Shown piece after piece: positions 46,648-54,370 of a stretch of 64,000 nucleotides of DNA. The stretch is from Paenibacillus pabuli NBRC 13638 (GTDB lineage Bacteria; Bacillota; Bacilli; Paenibacillales; Paenibacillaceae). Numbering within the stretch: position 1 is the stretch's first letter; every line of letters starts with the position of its first letter. The position numbers and the translations under genes were made by a program. Location of the stretch: the NCBI RefSeq assembly GCF_001514495.1, contig NZ_BCNM01000030.1, positions 1-64,000 of the forward strand, written 5' to 3'. The notes under the pieces were generated by a model. It made no database searches and was not told where the DNA came from. It was given only the letters and a program-made list of their open reading frames with translations.

Positions 46648-47070
46648 ATGACAACGTTTTTGGATGCGAGAACATCGCAAAATGCAAGTTTGGCCAACTC
46701 GATCGCGATCCCCATCCTTCTAATTAACACACCGCAAGTGTTTGGTCAGATTGGTTTGCTAACAGCAGGTGCAGGGACTAACCCTAGAGTTCAATTAAAA
46801 GGAACCGTTTCTGTACAATTACCGCTGGCCCTTGTTGGGGTCACCATAACGATTGTACGCGGTACGCTGGCAACAGATCCTGTGATCTATTCGGCAACAT
46901 CCACATTTAGTTTGAGCGTGCTTGCACCTCAAGTTATTACGTTTTCAGCAGATGATTTTAATCCACCAATTACTCCTCAATTGACGTACACTGCTTTTAT
47001 CAGTTCTAACTTGCTTGGTACAATCCGTGTAGGACCTGAGAACTTCGACGGATTTGTCGTATCGGACTAA
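46648..47070 (+). CDS. Exosporium/spore-surface-like beta protein
   Basis: 140-residue, hydrophobic, beta-rich, cysteine-free protein (MTTFLDARTSQNASLANS; VQLKGTVSVQLPLALVGVT; FSADDFNPPITPQ). The composition and pattern resemble ExsC/exosporium-protein-C and BclA-C-terminal type proteins of Bacillus cereus group and Paenibacillus spores. No signal peptide. AAGGAGGT lies 8 nt before the ATG. Stands alone behind terminator 46488. Function assigned only by resemblance. Confidence 0.55.
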   Translation: MTTFLDARTSQNASLANSIAIPILLINTPQVFGQIGLLTAGAGTNPRVQLKGTVSVQLPLALVGVTITIVRGTLATDPVIYSATSTFSLSVLAPQVITFSADDFNPPITPQLTYTAFISSNLLGTIRVGPENFDGFVVSD

Positions 47071-47118
47071 TAAAAAGGATCTGAAATTACAGATATAAGA
47101 TATATACACCTTTACTTT

Positions 47119-47144
47119 ACCAGTTGTTAAACTGGTATTTTTTT
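47119..47144 (+). terminator. Terminator, second copy of the duplicated 40-nt sequence
   Basis: accagtt gtt? stem accagtt / aactggt followed by seven Ts; the flanks (47107-47148) are nearly identical to 10436-10478. Confidence 0.85.
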
Positions 47145-47341
47145 GTCTATTAACGTTTAGTTCGCCGACGACGAATACTCCCCAAGGAAACCATTGACAC
47201 TTAACTAAAACAAAATCATGGAGGATTCGTTATAGTGAGGATCAAGTACAACGAGAAGCTTTGTTGAGAATTTTAAATGTAGTGAACGTGGAGAGAAAAT
47301 GAACATAAATCAATGCTCAACTAACGGGAGACGTTACCCTA

Positions 47342-47394
47342 ATAAAATCAAGAAGGCAGTCGATTAATGTGATCGACTGCCTTCTTGATTTTAT
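47342..47394. terminator. Long bidirectional hairpin terminator
   Basis: Perfect 23-bp stem starting ataaaatcaagaaggcagtc with a 7-base loop; A/T tails on both sides. It stops the amidohydrolase transcript on the minus strand. The gap 47071-47465 contains only this hairpin and the terminator at 47119; no gene is recognised in it. Confidence 0.9.
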
Positions 47395-47465
47395 GTCTAG
47401 TTTATCGAAAACGATGAGCATTAACTTGAAATAATCAATTCATTCTATAGGGAGATCAAATCTGA

Positions 47466-48776
47466 TTAATCCAGTTGCTGTAAACCATTGAACCACACCG
47501 ATTTTATTGACAAGGTATCTGAAATTTGAGTGGTTGGATCACCCTCTACAAGAATAAAATCAGCGCGTGCACCTTCGGTGATACGACCGCGGTCGTGAAG
47601 ACCAAAGCAACGGGCCGGTTTGGAAGTAGCTGACTGAAGAGCTTCGATCGGCGTGAACCCGGCCTTCACCAGCAGCTGCATCTCATGGTGGACACTGGCC
47701 CCATGAGCAAGGCCGCCAAGGTTCGGAACGGGAACCGGAGCGACATCCGTTCCTACCAGAATATCAACACCGGCACGGTGAAGATCCATCACATTCTGAA
47801 AGCTGTTCTCCATATTACCTTGCGGGAACGTATTGAAGCTTGAATTCAAAATATCGATCCAGTCTGGACTTAATTTGGAATGAACACGCGGATCATTCGC
47901 TAATTCCGATGCCGGATTTCCGATAATCGATGAATTCAACACCAAGCACGGTATAACAAAAGCGCCTGAACCCGCTATGGACTTCACTAAGTCGGATGTG
48001 TACTCGGGTCTGTCGATAAACAAATGGCCCAAACCGTCGACTCCAAAATCGATAGCTTCTTGCGATGAAAGAGCCGTCAAGACGTGGGCAATGACCAGCT
48101 TATCCAACTTGTGGGCTTCTTTCACGGCTGTCTTTAGAATCTCGTCGCTAAGTACAGGCAGGCCAGGTGCCCCCATGACCGTTCCTTCTTCAATCATGAC
48201 CTTGATATAGTCGGCTCCATTCTCCACTTGGGTATGCACATGCTTAATCGCCTCTTCAACTGTTGTGACTTGCGGTATTTCTTCGTGATCGTGAGCGTAT
48301 GCGGCCAACATTGCTTCCCGATCTTCCTCGGATAACTTCTCTAGTTCCTTTAATATGAATTCCGGTATTTCATCTCCATCTGGCAGTAACTCATCTGGGT
48401 GTCCACCCGGAGCGCTGATCGCTGTGCCAGCAGAACGGACGTCAGCCACGTCATTTACATTTTTCAACTGAATCTCGCGACCTCTTTGAGTGAAGTCGCC
48501 GTTCATTTCGAGTTCGGTTGTAACGCCGAATTTTAAGGCATCCCGTAATCCCCCAATTGAGGTGTGGACATGGGCATCAATCAGACCAGGCATTAGAGTC
48601 GCATTTTCTCCGTTAATAATCGTTGCTTCGGCCGGAAGTTCTCCGCCGACTGAAATAATGGATTCCCCTTTAATGACAACATGTCTGTGCGCAATGATTT
48701 GATCTCCGTCAAAGATACGTACATTTGTAATCGCCGTCACTGGTTCTAACGCTGAATTTTGAACTGATTTCTCCAT
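47466..48776 (-). CDS. Amidohydrolase family protein
   Basis: 436-residue metal-dependent hydrolase of the amidohydrolase superfamily (imidazolonepropionase/prolidase-like). Metal ligands: DAHVH, lysine in DYIKVMIEEG, histidine in IAHVLTA, histidine in DGLGHLF, aspartate in VGTDVAP. GGGGGA precedes ATG 48776. Divergent from a MarR gene with a MarR-type operator lying inside its -35/-10 spacer, so it is presumably repressed by it. The natural substrate is unknown. Confidence 0.88.
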   Translation of the reverse strand: MEKSVQNSALEPVTAITNVRIFDGDQIIAHRHVVIKGESIISVGGELPAEATIINGENATLMPGLIDAHVHTSIGGLRDALKFGVTTELEMNGDFTQRGREIQLKNVNDVADVRSAGTAISAPGGHPDELLPDGDEIPEFILKELEKLSEEDREAMLAAYAHDHEEIPQVTTVEEAIKHVHTQVENGADYIKVMIEEGTVMGAPGLPVLSDEILKTAVKEAHKLDKLVIAHVLTALSSQEAIDFGVDGLGHLFIDRPEYTSDLVKSIAGSGAFVIPCLVLNSSIIGNPASELANDPRVHSKLSPDWIDILNSSFNTFPQGNMENSFQNVMDLHRAGVDILVGTDVAPVPVPNLGGLAHGASVHHEMQLLVKAGFTPIEALQSATSKPARCFGLHDRGRITEGARADFILVEGDPTTQISDTLSIKSVWFNGLQQLD

Positions 48777-48814
48777 TTCAATTCCCCCTAAGTGTTTTCA
48801 GTATAACAATTCGG

Positions 48815-48843
48815 AGTATAACTGTTAGTTATCTAACTGTCAA
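48815..48843 (-). promoter_or_regulatory. Amidohydrolase promoter with operator in the spacer
   Basis: Minus strand: TTGACA (48843-48838), 17-bp spacer, TATACT (48820-48815). The spacer holds the palindrome GTTAGTTATCTAAC (48824-48837), so a bound repressor would block polymerase. Confidence 0.8.
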
Positions 48844-48858
48844 TAAGCTAATAGTTGT

Positions 48859-48914
48859 TTGACAAGCCTAAAGGATCACTGTATAGTACATTTACTTACA
48901 ATTAGGTATCTAAC
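48859..48914 (+). promoter_or_regulatory. marR promoter with downstream operator
   Basis: TTGACA (48859-48864), 17-bp spacer, TATAGT (48882-48887). A second copy of the palindrome, TTAGGTATCTAAC (48902-48914), begins about 8 bp after the expected transcription start. Confidence 0.8.
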
Positions 48915-48936
48915 AATTGGAGGGAGGGGGATTATT

Positions 48937-49365
48937 ATGCAATCCGAAAAGGATACACCATATCTGGATCTGTTTCAGGTTATTGGTCTGAAGTTAAAGA
49001 AAAGAGCGGACGAGAGTATAAAAGAGCTGGGGTTAACCGCTCAACAAGGAAAAGTAATCGACTATATCTATGAAAATCAAAATAATCAAATCATTCAAAT
49101 GGACCTTGCAGACCGATTTCATTTAAGTCGTGCTAGCATTACAAGCATGCTTCAAGGTTTAGAGCAAAATGGGTTCATCGAGCGCAAAATTCCGGCCAAC
49201 AATGAACGGCAAAAAAATATATATGTGCTGCCAAAAGCGATTGAATTGATTCAAGACTTTCAAGACTCATTCCAAAAAGTGGAGGAAGAAATCGTTCAAG
49301 TCCTTACTGAAGACGAAAAGCAAGTCTTAAAGAAATTGTTGATCAAAATCAATGAACGCCTATGA
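48937..49365 (+). CDS. MarR family transcriptional regulator
   Basis: 142-residue winged-helix repressor: LGLTAQQGKVIDYIYENQ, MDLADRFHLSRASITSMLQG recognition region, wing around ERKIPANNERQKNIYVL. ATG 48937 has GGAGGGAGGGGG upstream; the ATG at 48859 lies in the promoter. The TTAG-N4-CTAA palindromes in both divergent promoters suggest it represses itself and the amidohydrolase. The inducer is unknown. Confidence 0.92.
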   Translation: MQSEKDTPYLDLFQVIGLKLKKRADESIKELGLTAQQGKVIDYIYENQNNQIIQMDLADRFHLSRASITSMLQGLEQNGFIERKIPANNERQKNIYVLPKAIELIQDFQDSFQKVEEEIVQVLTEDEKQVLKKLLIKINERL

Positions 49366-49471
49366 ATAAGACGATACCCTATGAAATTATGGAGCCATCT
49401 CCAAACTAGGTTCCTAGAAGCTCCCCCTGACAATCAGTGCCAACTTATTAGCTTGCGTTAAAATAGATGAT

Positions 49472-49502
49472 TTGACTTACAGTTAACTCTATGTTTTATA
49501 CT
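49472..49502 (+). promoter_or_regulatory. Orphan MerR-type promoter with 19-bp spacer
   Basis: TTGACT (49472-49477) and TATACT (49497-49502) are separated by 19 bp, the distorted spacing of MerR-regulated promoters. A dyad centred on AGTTAACT lies in the spacer, as in AdhR-type operators. No MerR gene is nearby and no gene starts within 240 bp. The rest of gap 49366-49750 shows no recognised coding sequence, though AAGGAGGG at 49588 has no convincing frame after it. Confidence 0.6.
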
Positions 49503-49750
49503 TCGAATAGGCTTGTAGAGTCAGAACTAAAATGTAAATGCTCAGGCTAAGTTTATGGGAATAATACTTTATTGAAATTAAGTTCAAAAGGAGGGAAAAG
49601 TCTGGATTTCACCTATCGCTCAAGGTACACACTTTTAGTAGAAATCGAATATGTCTTTGGGTACTGAAATTATAGTGGCAATGTGTATATTGACTGGTGT
49701 CTACGTTCAAATAAACTAAATTATGTAATGAATTGGAGATTTAATCAACA

Positions 49751-50980
49751 ATGATAAAGAGCAATAATTGGAATGTATTTGGCCTGGCGTTGTTGCTGGG
49801 TTTATTTTCAACATTAGGTCCATTTACGATTGATATGTATTTACCGGCTTTTCCTGAGATTGCAGAAAATTTCAATACAAACGCGTCGCTTGTTCAGTTT
49901 AGTCTTACTGCTTGTTTATTAGGGCTAGGTATGGGGCAACTCGTTATGGGTCCTTTGAGTGATGCTCACGGTAGACGTAAACCGTTGTTAATCTCCATGG
50001 CTGCCTATATTATTTGTTCCTTGGCGTGCGCTTTTGCTCCTAATATCGGACTATTGATTTTGTTTCGTTTCACTCAAGGATTTGCGGCTTCAGCAGGAAT
50101 TGTCATTTCTCGTGCGATAGCTAGGGACCTTTATAGTGGACATGAACTCACTAAATTTTTCTCTTTGCTGTTGCTTGTAGGGAATTTGGGGCCTTTGGCA
50201 GCACCGATCGCTGGAAGCGGCATTCTTTCATTCACGACATGGATTGGTGTGTTTATCTCACTCTCATTTTTGGGCGTTTTCTTATTAATAATGACAAAAT
50301 GGGGTTTGAAGGAGTCAAACCCGCCTGAACGACGTATGGCTCCCAACTTCAAACAACAGTTAGGGAACTACAGAACGCTTCTACGTGACCGCAAGTTTGT
50401 TGGCTATATGCTGGCACAGGGAATCATGACGGCTGGGGTCTTTGCATATGTAGCAGGAACACCATTTATTTACCAAAATATATATGGAGTCACACCGACT
50501 GTATTTGCTATATTGTTTGCTTCGAACGGGATCAGCTTGATCATCGGTTCCCAAATTGTGGGTCGGTTAGCACAACGTATACCTGAGCAGACTCTTCTAT
50601 TATCTGGACTGTGGCTTGCTTTAGCGGCAAGTGTTGCAGCTTTGGTGGTAACCTTAGTTCATGGCCCGTTGTTCGCTTTGGTTATTCCGTTGTTCTTCTT
50701 TGTTTGCTCCATAGGTATTACGTCTACTGCAGCATTTCCGCTTGCGATGGAGAGCCAAGCCAAGATGGCTGGAAGTGCAGCAGCGCTACTTGGAGTTGTT
50801 CCTTTTCTTTTAGGCGCCCTGGTTGCTCCTCTGGTGGGTATCGCAGGTGAAGACACTGCCGTCCCGCTTGGACTCACTTTATTAATGACCAGTCTCGTTG
50901 CGATTCTGACATACTTCCTCCTAGTTAAGAACATCTCGCGTCGGACACCTCAACATGCTCAGTCTGATCCTAACTTTTAA
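49751..50980 (+). CDS. Bcr/CflA family MFS drug exporter
   Basis: 409-residue transporter with 12 helices; TIDMYLPAFPEIAENF near the N-terminus is typical of Bcr/CflA drug exporters, and motif A GPLSDAHGRRKPLL follows helix 2. The ATG has GGAG 10 nt upstream. May be transcribed from the MerR-type promoter at 49472. Closed by the terminator at 51024. Substrate unknown. Confidence 0.9.
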   Translation: MIKSNNWNVFGLALLLGLFSTLGPFTIDMYLPAFPEIAENFNTNASLVQFSLTACLLGLGMGQLVMGPLSDAHGRRKPLLISMAAYIICSLACAFAPNIGLLILFRFTQGFAASAGIVISRAIARDLYSGHELTKFFSLLLLVGNLGPLAAPIAGSGILSFTTWIGVFISLSFLGVFLLIMTKWGLKESNPPERRMAPNFKQQLGNYRTLLRDRKFVGYMLAQGIMTAGVFAYVAGTPFIYQNIYGVTPTVFAILFASNGISLIIGSQIVGRLAQRIPEQTLLLSGLWLALAASVAALVVTLVHGPLFALVIPLFFFVCSIGITSTAAFPLAMESQAKMAGSAAALLGVVPFLLGALVAPLVGIAGEDTAVPLGLTLLMTSLVAILTYFLLVKNISRRTPQHAQSDPNF

Positions 50981-51023
50981 CTCAGAAAGGGTTGATGATA
51001 GGATCATTAGACCACATAAGCGG

Positions 51024-51068
51024 AAAAATTCTCACTTAACTGGTCATTCAGTTGGTGAGAATTTTTCT
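51024..51068 (+). terminator. Rho-independent terminator
   Basis: Stem aaaaattctcac / gtgagaattttt, with inner aactg / cagtt and a T-run. Confidence 0.88.
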
Positions 51069-51224
51069 AGTCATAGTTAGTACCAAGTACTATAATTAAG
51101 TCTTGTAAATTAAGATATAAATATTAATTAATGAATCACAAAATAGTTTCAGTGATCTTAACCTTTGCAAATTTAAGTAACATATTCACTCAACCCATAA
51201 TCTTCAGCGAGGGAGTTTTTATTT

Positions 51225-51650
51225 ATGAAATTCAATGAATTTTTTGTTGGACAGACCTTTAAAACGAAGTCCTTAGAAATGAGTAAAGAGGACATTATGA
51301 GATTTGCATCCGAGTTTGACCCGCAATATATGCATTTGGATGAAGATAAAGCAAAAAAGGGACGCTTTAATGGGATCATTGCTTCCGGGGTTCAAACCTT
51401 AGCCGTTACATTTAAACTATGGATTGAAACTGGTAGCTATGGCGATGATGTGATTGCTGGAACCGCATTCAATAATATTAAATTTATTAAACCAGTATAT
51501 CCAGGAGACATACTGTATACCCATGTTGAAGTTATTGAAGTAAAAGAGAAGAGAAATGACACAGGACTCGTTACTGTGAGGTTTTCGACTTTCAATCACA
51601 ACGAGGAAGTGGTTTTTACAGGGGACTTATCAGCTTTGGTTCAGAAGTAG
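51225..51650 (+). CDS. MaoC-like acyl dehydratase
   Basis: 141-residue hotdog-fold protein of the MaoC/enoyl hydratase 2 family. The hydratase motif is ASEFDPQYMHLDE, containing the catalytic Asp and His, and GIIASGVQTLAVTFKL follows. Likely an (R)-specific enoyl-CoA hydratase or related dehydratase. GAGGG precedes the ATG. It stands alone; the terminator at 51787 is the next downstream signal. Confidence 0.88.
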   Translation: MKFNEFFVGQTFKTKSLEMSKEDIMRFASEFDPQYMHLDEDKAKKGRFNGIIASGVQTLAVTFKLWIETGSYGDDVIAGTAFNNIKFIKPVYPGDILYTHVEVIEVKEKRNDTGLVTVRFSTFNHNEEVVFTGDLSALVQK

Positions 51651-51786
51651 ACCTTTAGGAGGAAACATTGTTTGTAATATCATCGCCCTTTGGATATTTC
51701 GCAGAAGTGTACTCCGGATGTTACAGTATGAATGAAAAGGGATGTACTACCGTCAGAAGCATGAATAGCAAACTTGCTATTTGTTA

Positions 51787-51813
51787 ACCGGAGCTTAGGT
51801 GCTCCGGTTTTTT
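51787..51813. terminator. Terminator between maoC-like gene and sspH
   Basis: Stem accggagc / gctccggt followed by TTTTTT on the plus strand; a weaker T-rich tail on the minus strand. Confidence 0.82.
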
Positions 51814-51873
51814 GTAGTCAACAAGTTTTATGGCTGCACTATCAAAGTGAGAGTGCTCCTCATCCGCTTTATT

Positions 51874-52053
51874 CTAAGGATGTTCAGTCAGACTGGACAA
51901 AGGAACGGTTATTTCCTGTTCCGAGTTTCCGATCAGATAGATCCGAGCTGTTTCATCCTCATTGACATGCTGGATAAAGATAGGGGTATCGTTGTAAGTT
52001 ACATTTTTCATAATGGCCGATTCAGAAATTTCAATTGCTCTTTGTTTGTTCAT
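51874..52053 (-). CDS. sspH: H-type small acid-soluble spore protein
   Basis: 59-residue protein on the minus strand, too short for usual gene-length cut-offs. It reads MNKQRAIEISESAIMKNV and continues with TYNDTPIFIQHVNEDETA, then IYLIGNSEQEITVPLSSL, matching the SspH family (which has QRAKEISESA, IQHVDE..TARI and VPLS). SspH is made in the forespore and stays in the spore. AAGGAG lies 7 nt before the ATG. It is 11 bp after the 56-residue gene upstream, so the two form an operon. Confidence 0.93.
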   Translation of the reverse strand: MNKQRAIEISESAIMKNVTYNDTPIFIQHVNEDETARIYLIGNSEQEITVPLSSLTEHP

Positions 52054-52064
52054 GAGAATTCTCC

Positions 52065-52235
52065 TTATTCTGAAAGCTCATTCAATTGATCAATATGACT
52101 GTGGGCGGCCTTTTTTATTTCTTGGTCGAGTTTCGATTGTCCCTGAATTTCTGCGGCAGTCTCCATCTGATTATTCAGCTGATGCTCGATCTGTCCAATT
52201 CCATGCGCTTCTTGTTGCTGTTTGCTCTTAGCCAA
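52065..52235 (-). CDS. Small protein of unknown function upstream of sspH
   Basis: 56-residue, Gln/Glu/Lys-rich, helical protein: TTG start then AKSKQQQEAHGIGQIEHQL, ending HIDQLNELSE. A strong ribosome site GGAGGGAT lies 8 nt before the TTG. No family was recognised; it is not one of the SspK, SspN, SspO, SspP or Tlp sequences known to me. Its operon position with sspH and a possible sigma-G promoter suggest expression in the forespore. Confidence 0.75.
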   Translation of the reverse strand: MAKSKQQQEAHGIGQIEHQLNNQMETAAEIQGQSKLDQEIKKAAHSHIDQLNELSE

Positions 52236-52282
52236 AACGATCCCTCCAAATAGTGATCAGATCTTTAAAATCCCTACATCAC

Positions 52283-52312
52283 TACATTGCACCAAACAGT
52301 AAGTGCTTATGC
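52283..52312 (-). promoter_or_regulatory. Possible sigma-G-type promoter
   Basis: Minus strand GCATA (52312-52308), 18-bp spacer, CAATGTA (52289-52283), a loose fit to forespore promoters. The remaining sequence to 52593 in this gap shows no gene on either strand. Confidence 0.3.
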
Positions 52313-52593
52313 AAAATTTATCTCGTAAATCTGATTTAATAAACATTGTGTTCCCCACTACAATTCCACTGACATGCACAGAAAGCAAGAGCCGAATGGA
52401 GAATAGGTCACATCGGTAAACCATTTCGATTGGATGCCGTAAATTTCATCTCATACTCTATCAAGATCAGTTCAAGTGTCCGTTGCGTCTTGCTTAGTTA
52501 CTCATACATTATAGAGTCGGCAGAATTGGATGAAGACAGTAAGTTCGTTGAGACAGGTATGCGAGTTTAGAGATTCAACGAGGAGGCGAAATT

Positions 52594-53283
52594 ATGACAA
52601 GAAAAATCGTGATCGAGATTAATTTCAACAACTATGGTTTTGACCCGCAGCGTTTGACGAGAGAATGGCTGGAGCGAAGAATGGACATTTTTCGCAGGTT
52701 TACGCTGAATTGTCTCAAGGCGCAGACGAATCAGGATTTCCTGACCGTAGTGAAGCTCTCGAAGGAATCAGGAGAGTTAATGCAGGAAATTTTGGCAGAG
52801 CAGGAACCGTTGCCGGCCAATATCCGTTTCGGAACGCATATCGAGAGCGTTGGCGCCATACTCGCCTTTGCGGAAGGACATGAAGACATTTACATTGCCA
52901 GACTGGATTCGGATGACCTGTACCATAGGACGTTTGTTCAGCAGCTATATAACGTGCAACCAAAGCCAGAGACGATGGCGCTAATCAACCAGAATGGGTA
53001 TTTGTGGGACAGCGTCAATAATGAGATGGCACCGACGTTTCATCGTTCACCGCAATTCTATGTGTATCTGTATAAAACGGAGCAATATGCCTCAGGATAC
53101 CGCGTCAAGTTACCGGGGAGAGGCACCCATGGAAATGTCATTGATCTGCCACATGAGTTGCTGCCTCCACGCAATTATATCAATATTGTTCATTCCAGTA
53201 ACACCTCGGTCAAAAAGGTTCCACCTAAAGACCGGCTGAGTGGAGACGAGATTGAACAAGTATTAAGAGAATTCATGATCTGA
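52594..53283 (+). CDS. Putative rhamnosyl/glycosyltransferase
   Basis: 229-residue protein resembling the putative rhamnosyltransferase family: KIVIEINFNNYGFDPQRLTR at the start and an acidic Asp105-Ser-Asp-Asp108 (ARLDSDDLYH) that would bind metal and nucleotide sugar. Ends in KDRLSGDEIEQVLREF. No signal peptide. GGAGGCG precedes the ATG. 90 bp before a paralogue at 53374. May decorate a cell- or spore-surface glycan. Confidence 0.75.
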   Translation: MTRKIVIEINFNNYGFDPQRLTREWLERRMDIFRRFTLNCLKAQTNQDFLTVVKLSKESGELMQEILAEQEPLPANIRFGTHIESVGAILAFAEGHEDIYIARLDSDDLYHRTFVQQLYNVQPKPETMALINQNGYLWDSVNNEMAPTFHRSPQFYVYLYKTEQYASGYRVKLPGRGTHGNVIDLPHELLPPRNYINIVHSSNTSVKKVPPKDRLSGDEIEQVLREFMI

Positions 53284-53373
53284 CCAGAGGCGTTCTTGAT
53301 AGATTCAGGGCAAAACGAAGAGGTACAGGTTCCTACGTAGATCATCCCTGAACGTCAAAGGAGGGCTAAGAGA

Positions 53374-54144
53374 ATGTCTAAGGAAAAAAAGCTTATTGTA
53401 GAAATGCTCTTTAATAACTGGGGATCGACAGCGGATCGACTGACCAAGCGCTGGATAGAATACAGAATAGATCTATTCATGAAGTATGCATTGAAGAGCC
53501 TGGTCCTTCAATCTTCTCAGGAGTTTACCTGCTACGTACTGTATGACCCGAAGTCTGAGAAGCTTATACACGGGACACTAAAAAGGTATCCTCCCCTGCC
53601 TTCCAATATCTGTTTTGTTACATCTAAAGATTACCAATCTCGTGTGATCCAAGATATGGAAGAGTTCGAGTATTTGTACCGCGTCTATCTGTCCAGTGAT
53701 GATATGTATCACAAAGATTTTATAAAAAAGCTGCATGCCTATAAACCCCAAAGAGACACGGTATCCCTGGTACCGCAATACGGTTACATCTACGACTCGG
53801 TACAAAAGCGACTGGGTAAATTTTTTTTCTGGCTTCCCAGCTACGGTGTAACGCTTGTCAATGTGAATGAGTATTTGAAAGGACAAGCGCCTCGTTATAC
53901 CTGGCGCGATGCATTTAAGGTTCCCCGAGAATTCATTAATATCAAGGAACCAATCTGGATCAATCATATTCATGGACAGAACACAGGAACAACATTTGAC
54001 AATGTACTGACCTGGAAAATAGCACATATTCATGATGCTTGTACGTTGGAGCCGTGGAATAACAGTAAGCAACCTAGAGCTGTTTTCGGTCCTGAAATCA
54101 CAAATCCAAATGAGATCGAACAGATACTGAATAACTTTTTCTAA
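53374..54144 (+). CDS. Putative rhamnosyl/glycosyltransferase, paralogue
   Basis: 256-residue paralogue of the preceding gene, aligned from KKLIVEMLFNNWGSTADRLT to the C-terminal PNEIEQILNNFF. The acidic motif reads Ser107-Ser-Asp-Asp110 (YLSSDDMYH), so the first aspartate is replaced. A longer middle part (YGVTLVNVNEYLKGQAP) distinguishes it. GGAGGG precedes the ATG; terminator at 54182. Possibly tandem duplication followed by divergence. Confidence 0.72.
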   Translation: MSKEKKLIVEMLFNNWGSTADRLTKRWIEYRIDLFMKYALKSLVLQSSQEFTCYVLYDPKSEKLIHGTLKRYPPLPSNICFVTSKDYQSRVIQDMEEFEYLYRVYLSSDDMYHKDFIKKLHAYKPQRDTVSLVPQYGYIYDSVQKRLGKFFFWLPSYGVTLVNVNEYLKGQAPRYTWRDAFKVPREFINIKEPIWINHIHGQNTGTTFDNVLTWKIAHIHDACTLEPWNNSKQPRAVFGPEITNPNEIEQILNNFF

Positions 54145-54181
54145 CTGTGCGTTTCGATTCCAAGGAATATCACAATAAGTG

Positions 54182-54207
54182 GCCGGTCATTCCGACCGGC
54201 TTTATGT
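54182..54207 (+). terminator. Rho-independent terminator
   Basis: Stem gccggtc / gaccggc with TTTATGTTTTT tail after the second glycosyltransferase. Confidence 0.85.
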
Positions 54208-54217
54208 TTTTGGTCGC

Positions 54218-54239
54218 GGGACAAGAACTTATACCTATT
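54218..54239 (+). repeat. Half copy of the palindromic repeat seen at 977-1030
   Basis: gggacaagaacttatacc plus tatt matches the minus strand of the left arm at 979-998 at 18 of 22 positions. The other arm is not evident here. Confidence 0.45.
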
Positions 54240-54370
54240 GCCGTAAGGGGTAGGAAACTGGGCTTCATGTTGATATCTTCGAAATGAAGTGTCTATAATA
54301 AGCGGTATGAAGGGAGGCGCAGACAATTCGCTATTTATACGAGTTTATCCAGCATCAGGATGATCTGCCT

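Noticed and set aside
51774-52231. Three plus-strand frames of 63-96 residues downstream of the MaoC gene
   Set aside because: They are antisense to sspH and the 56-residue gene, which have ribosome sites and, for sspH, a clear family match.
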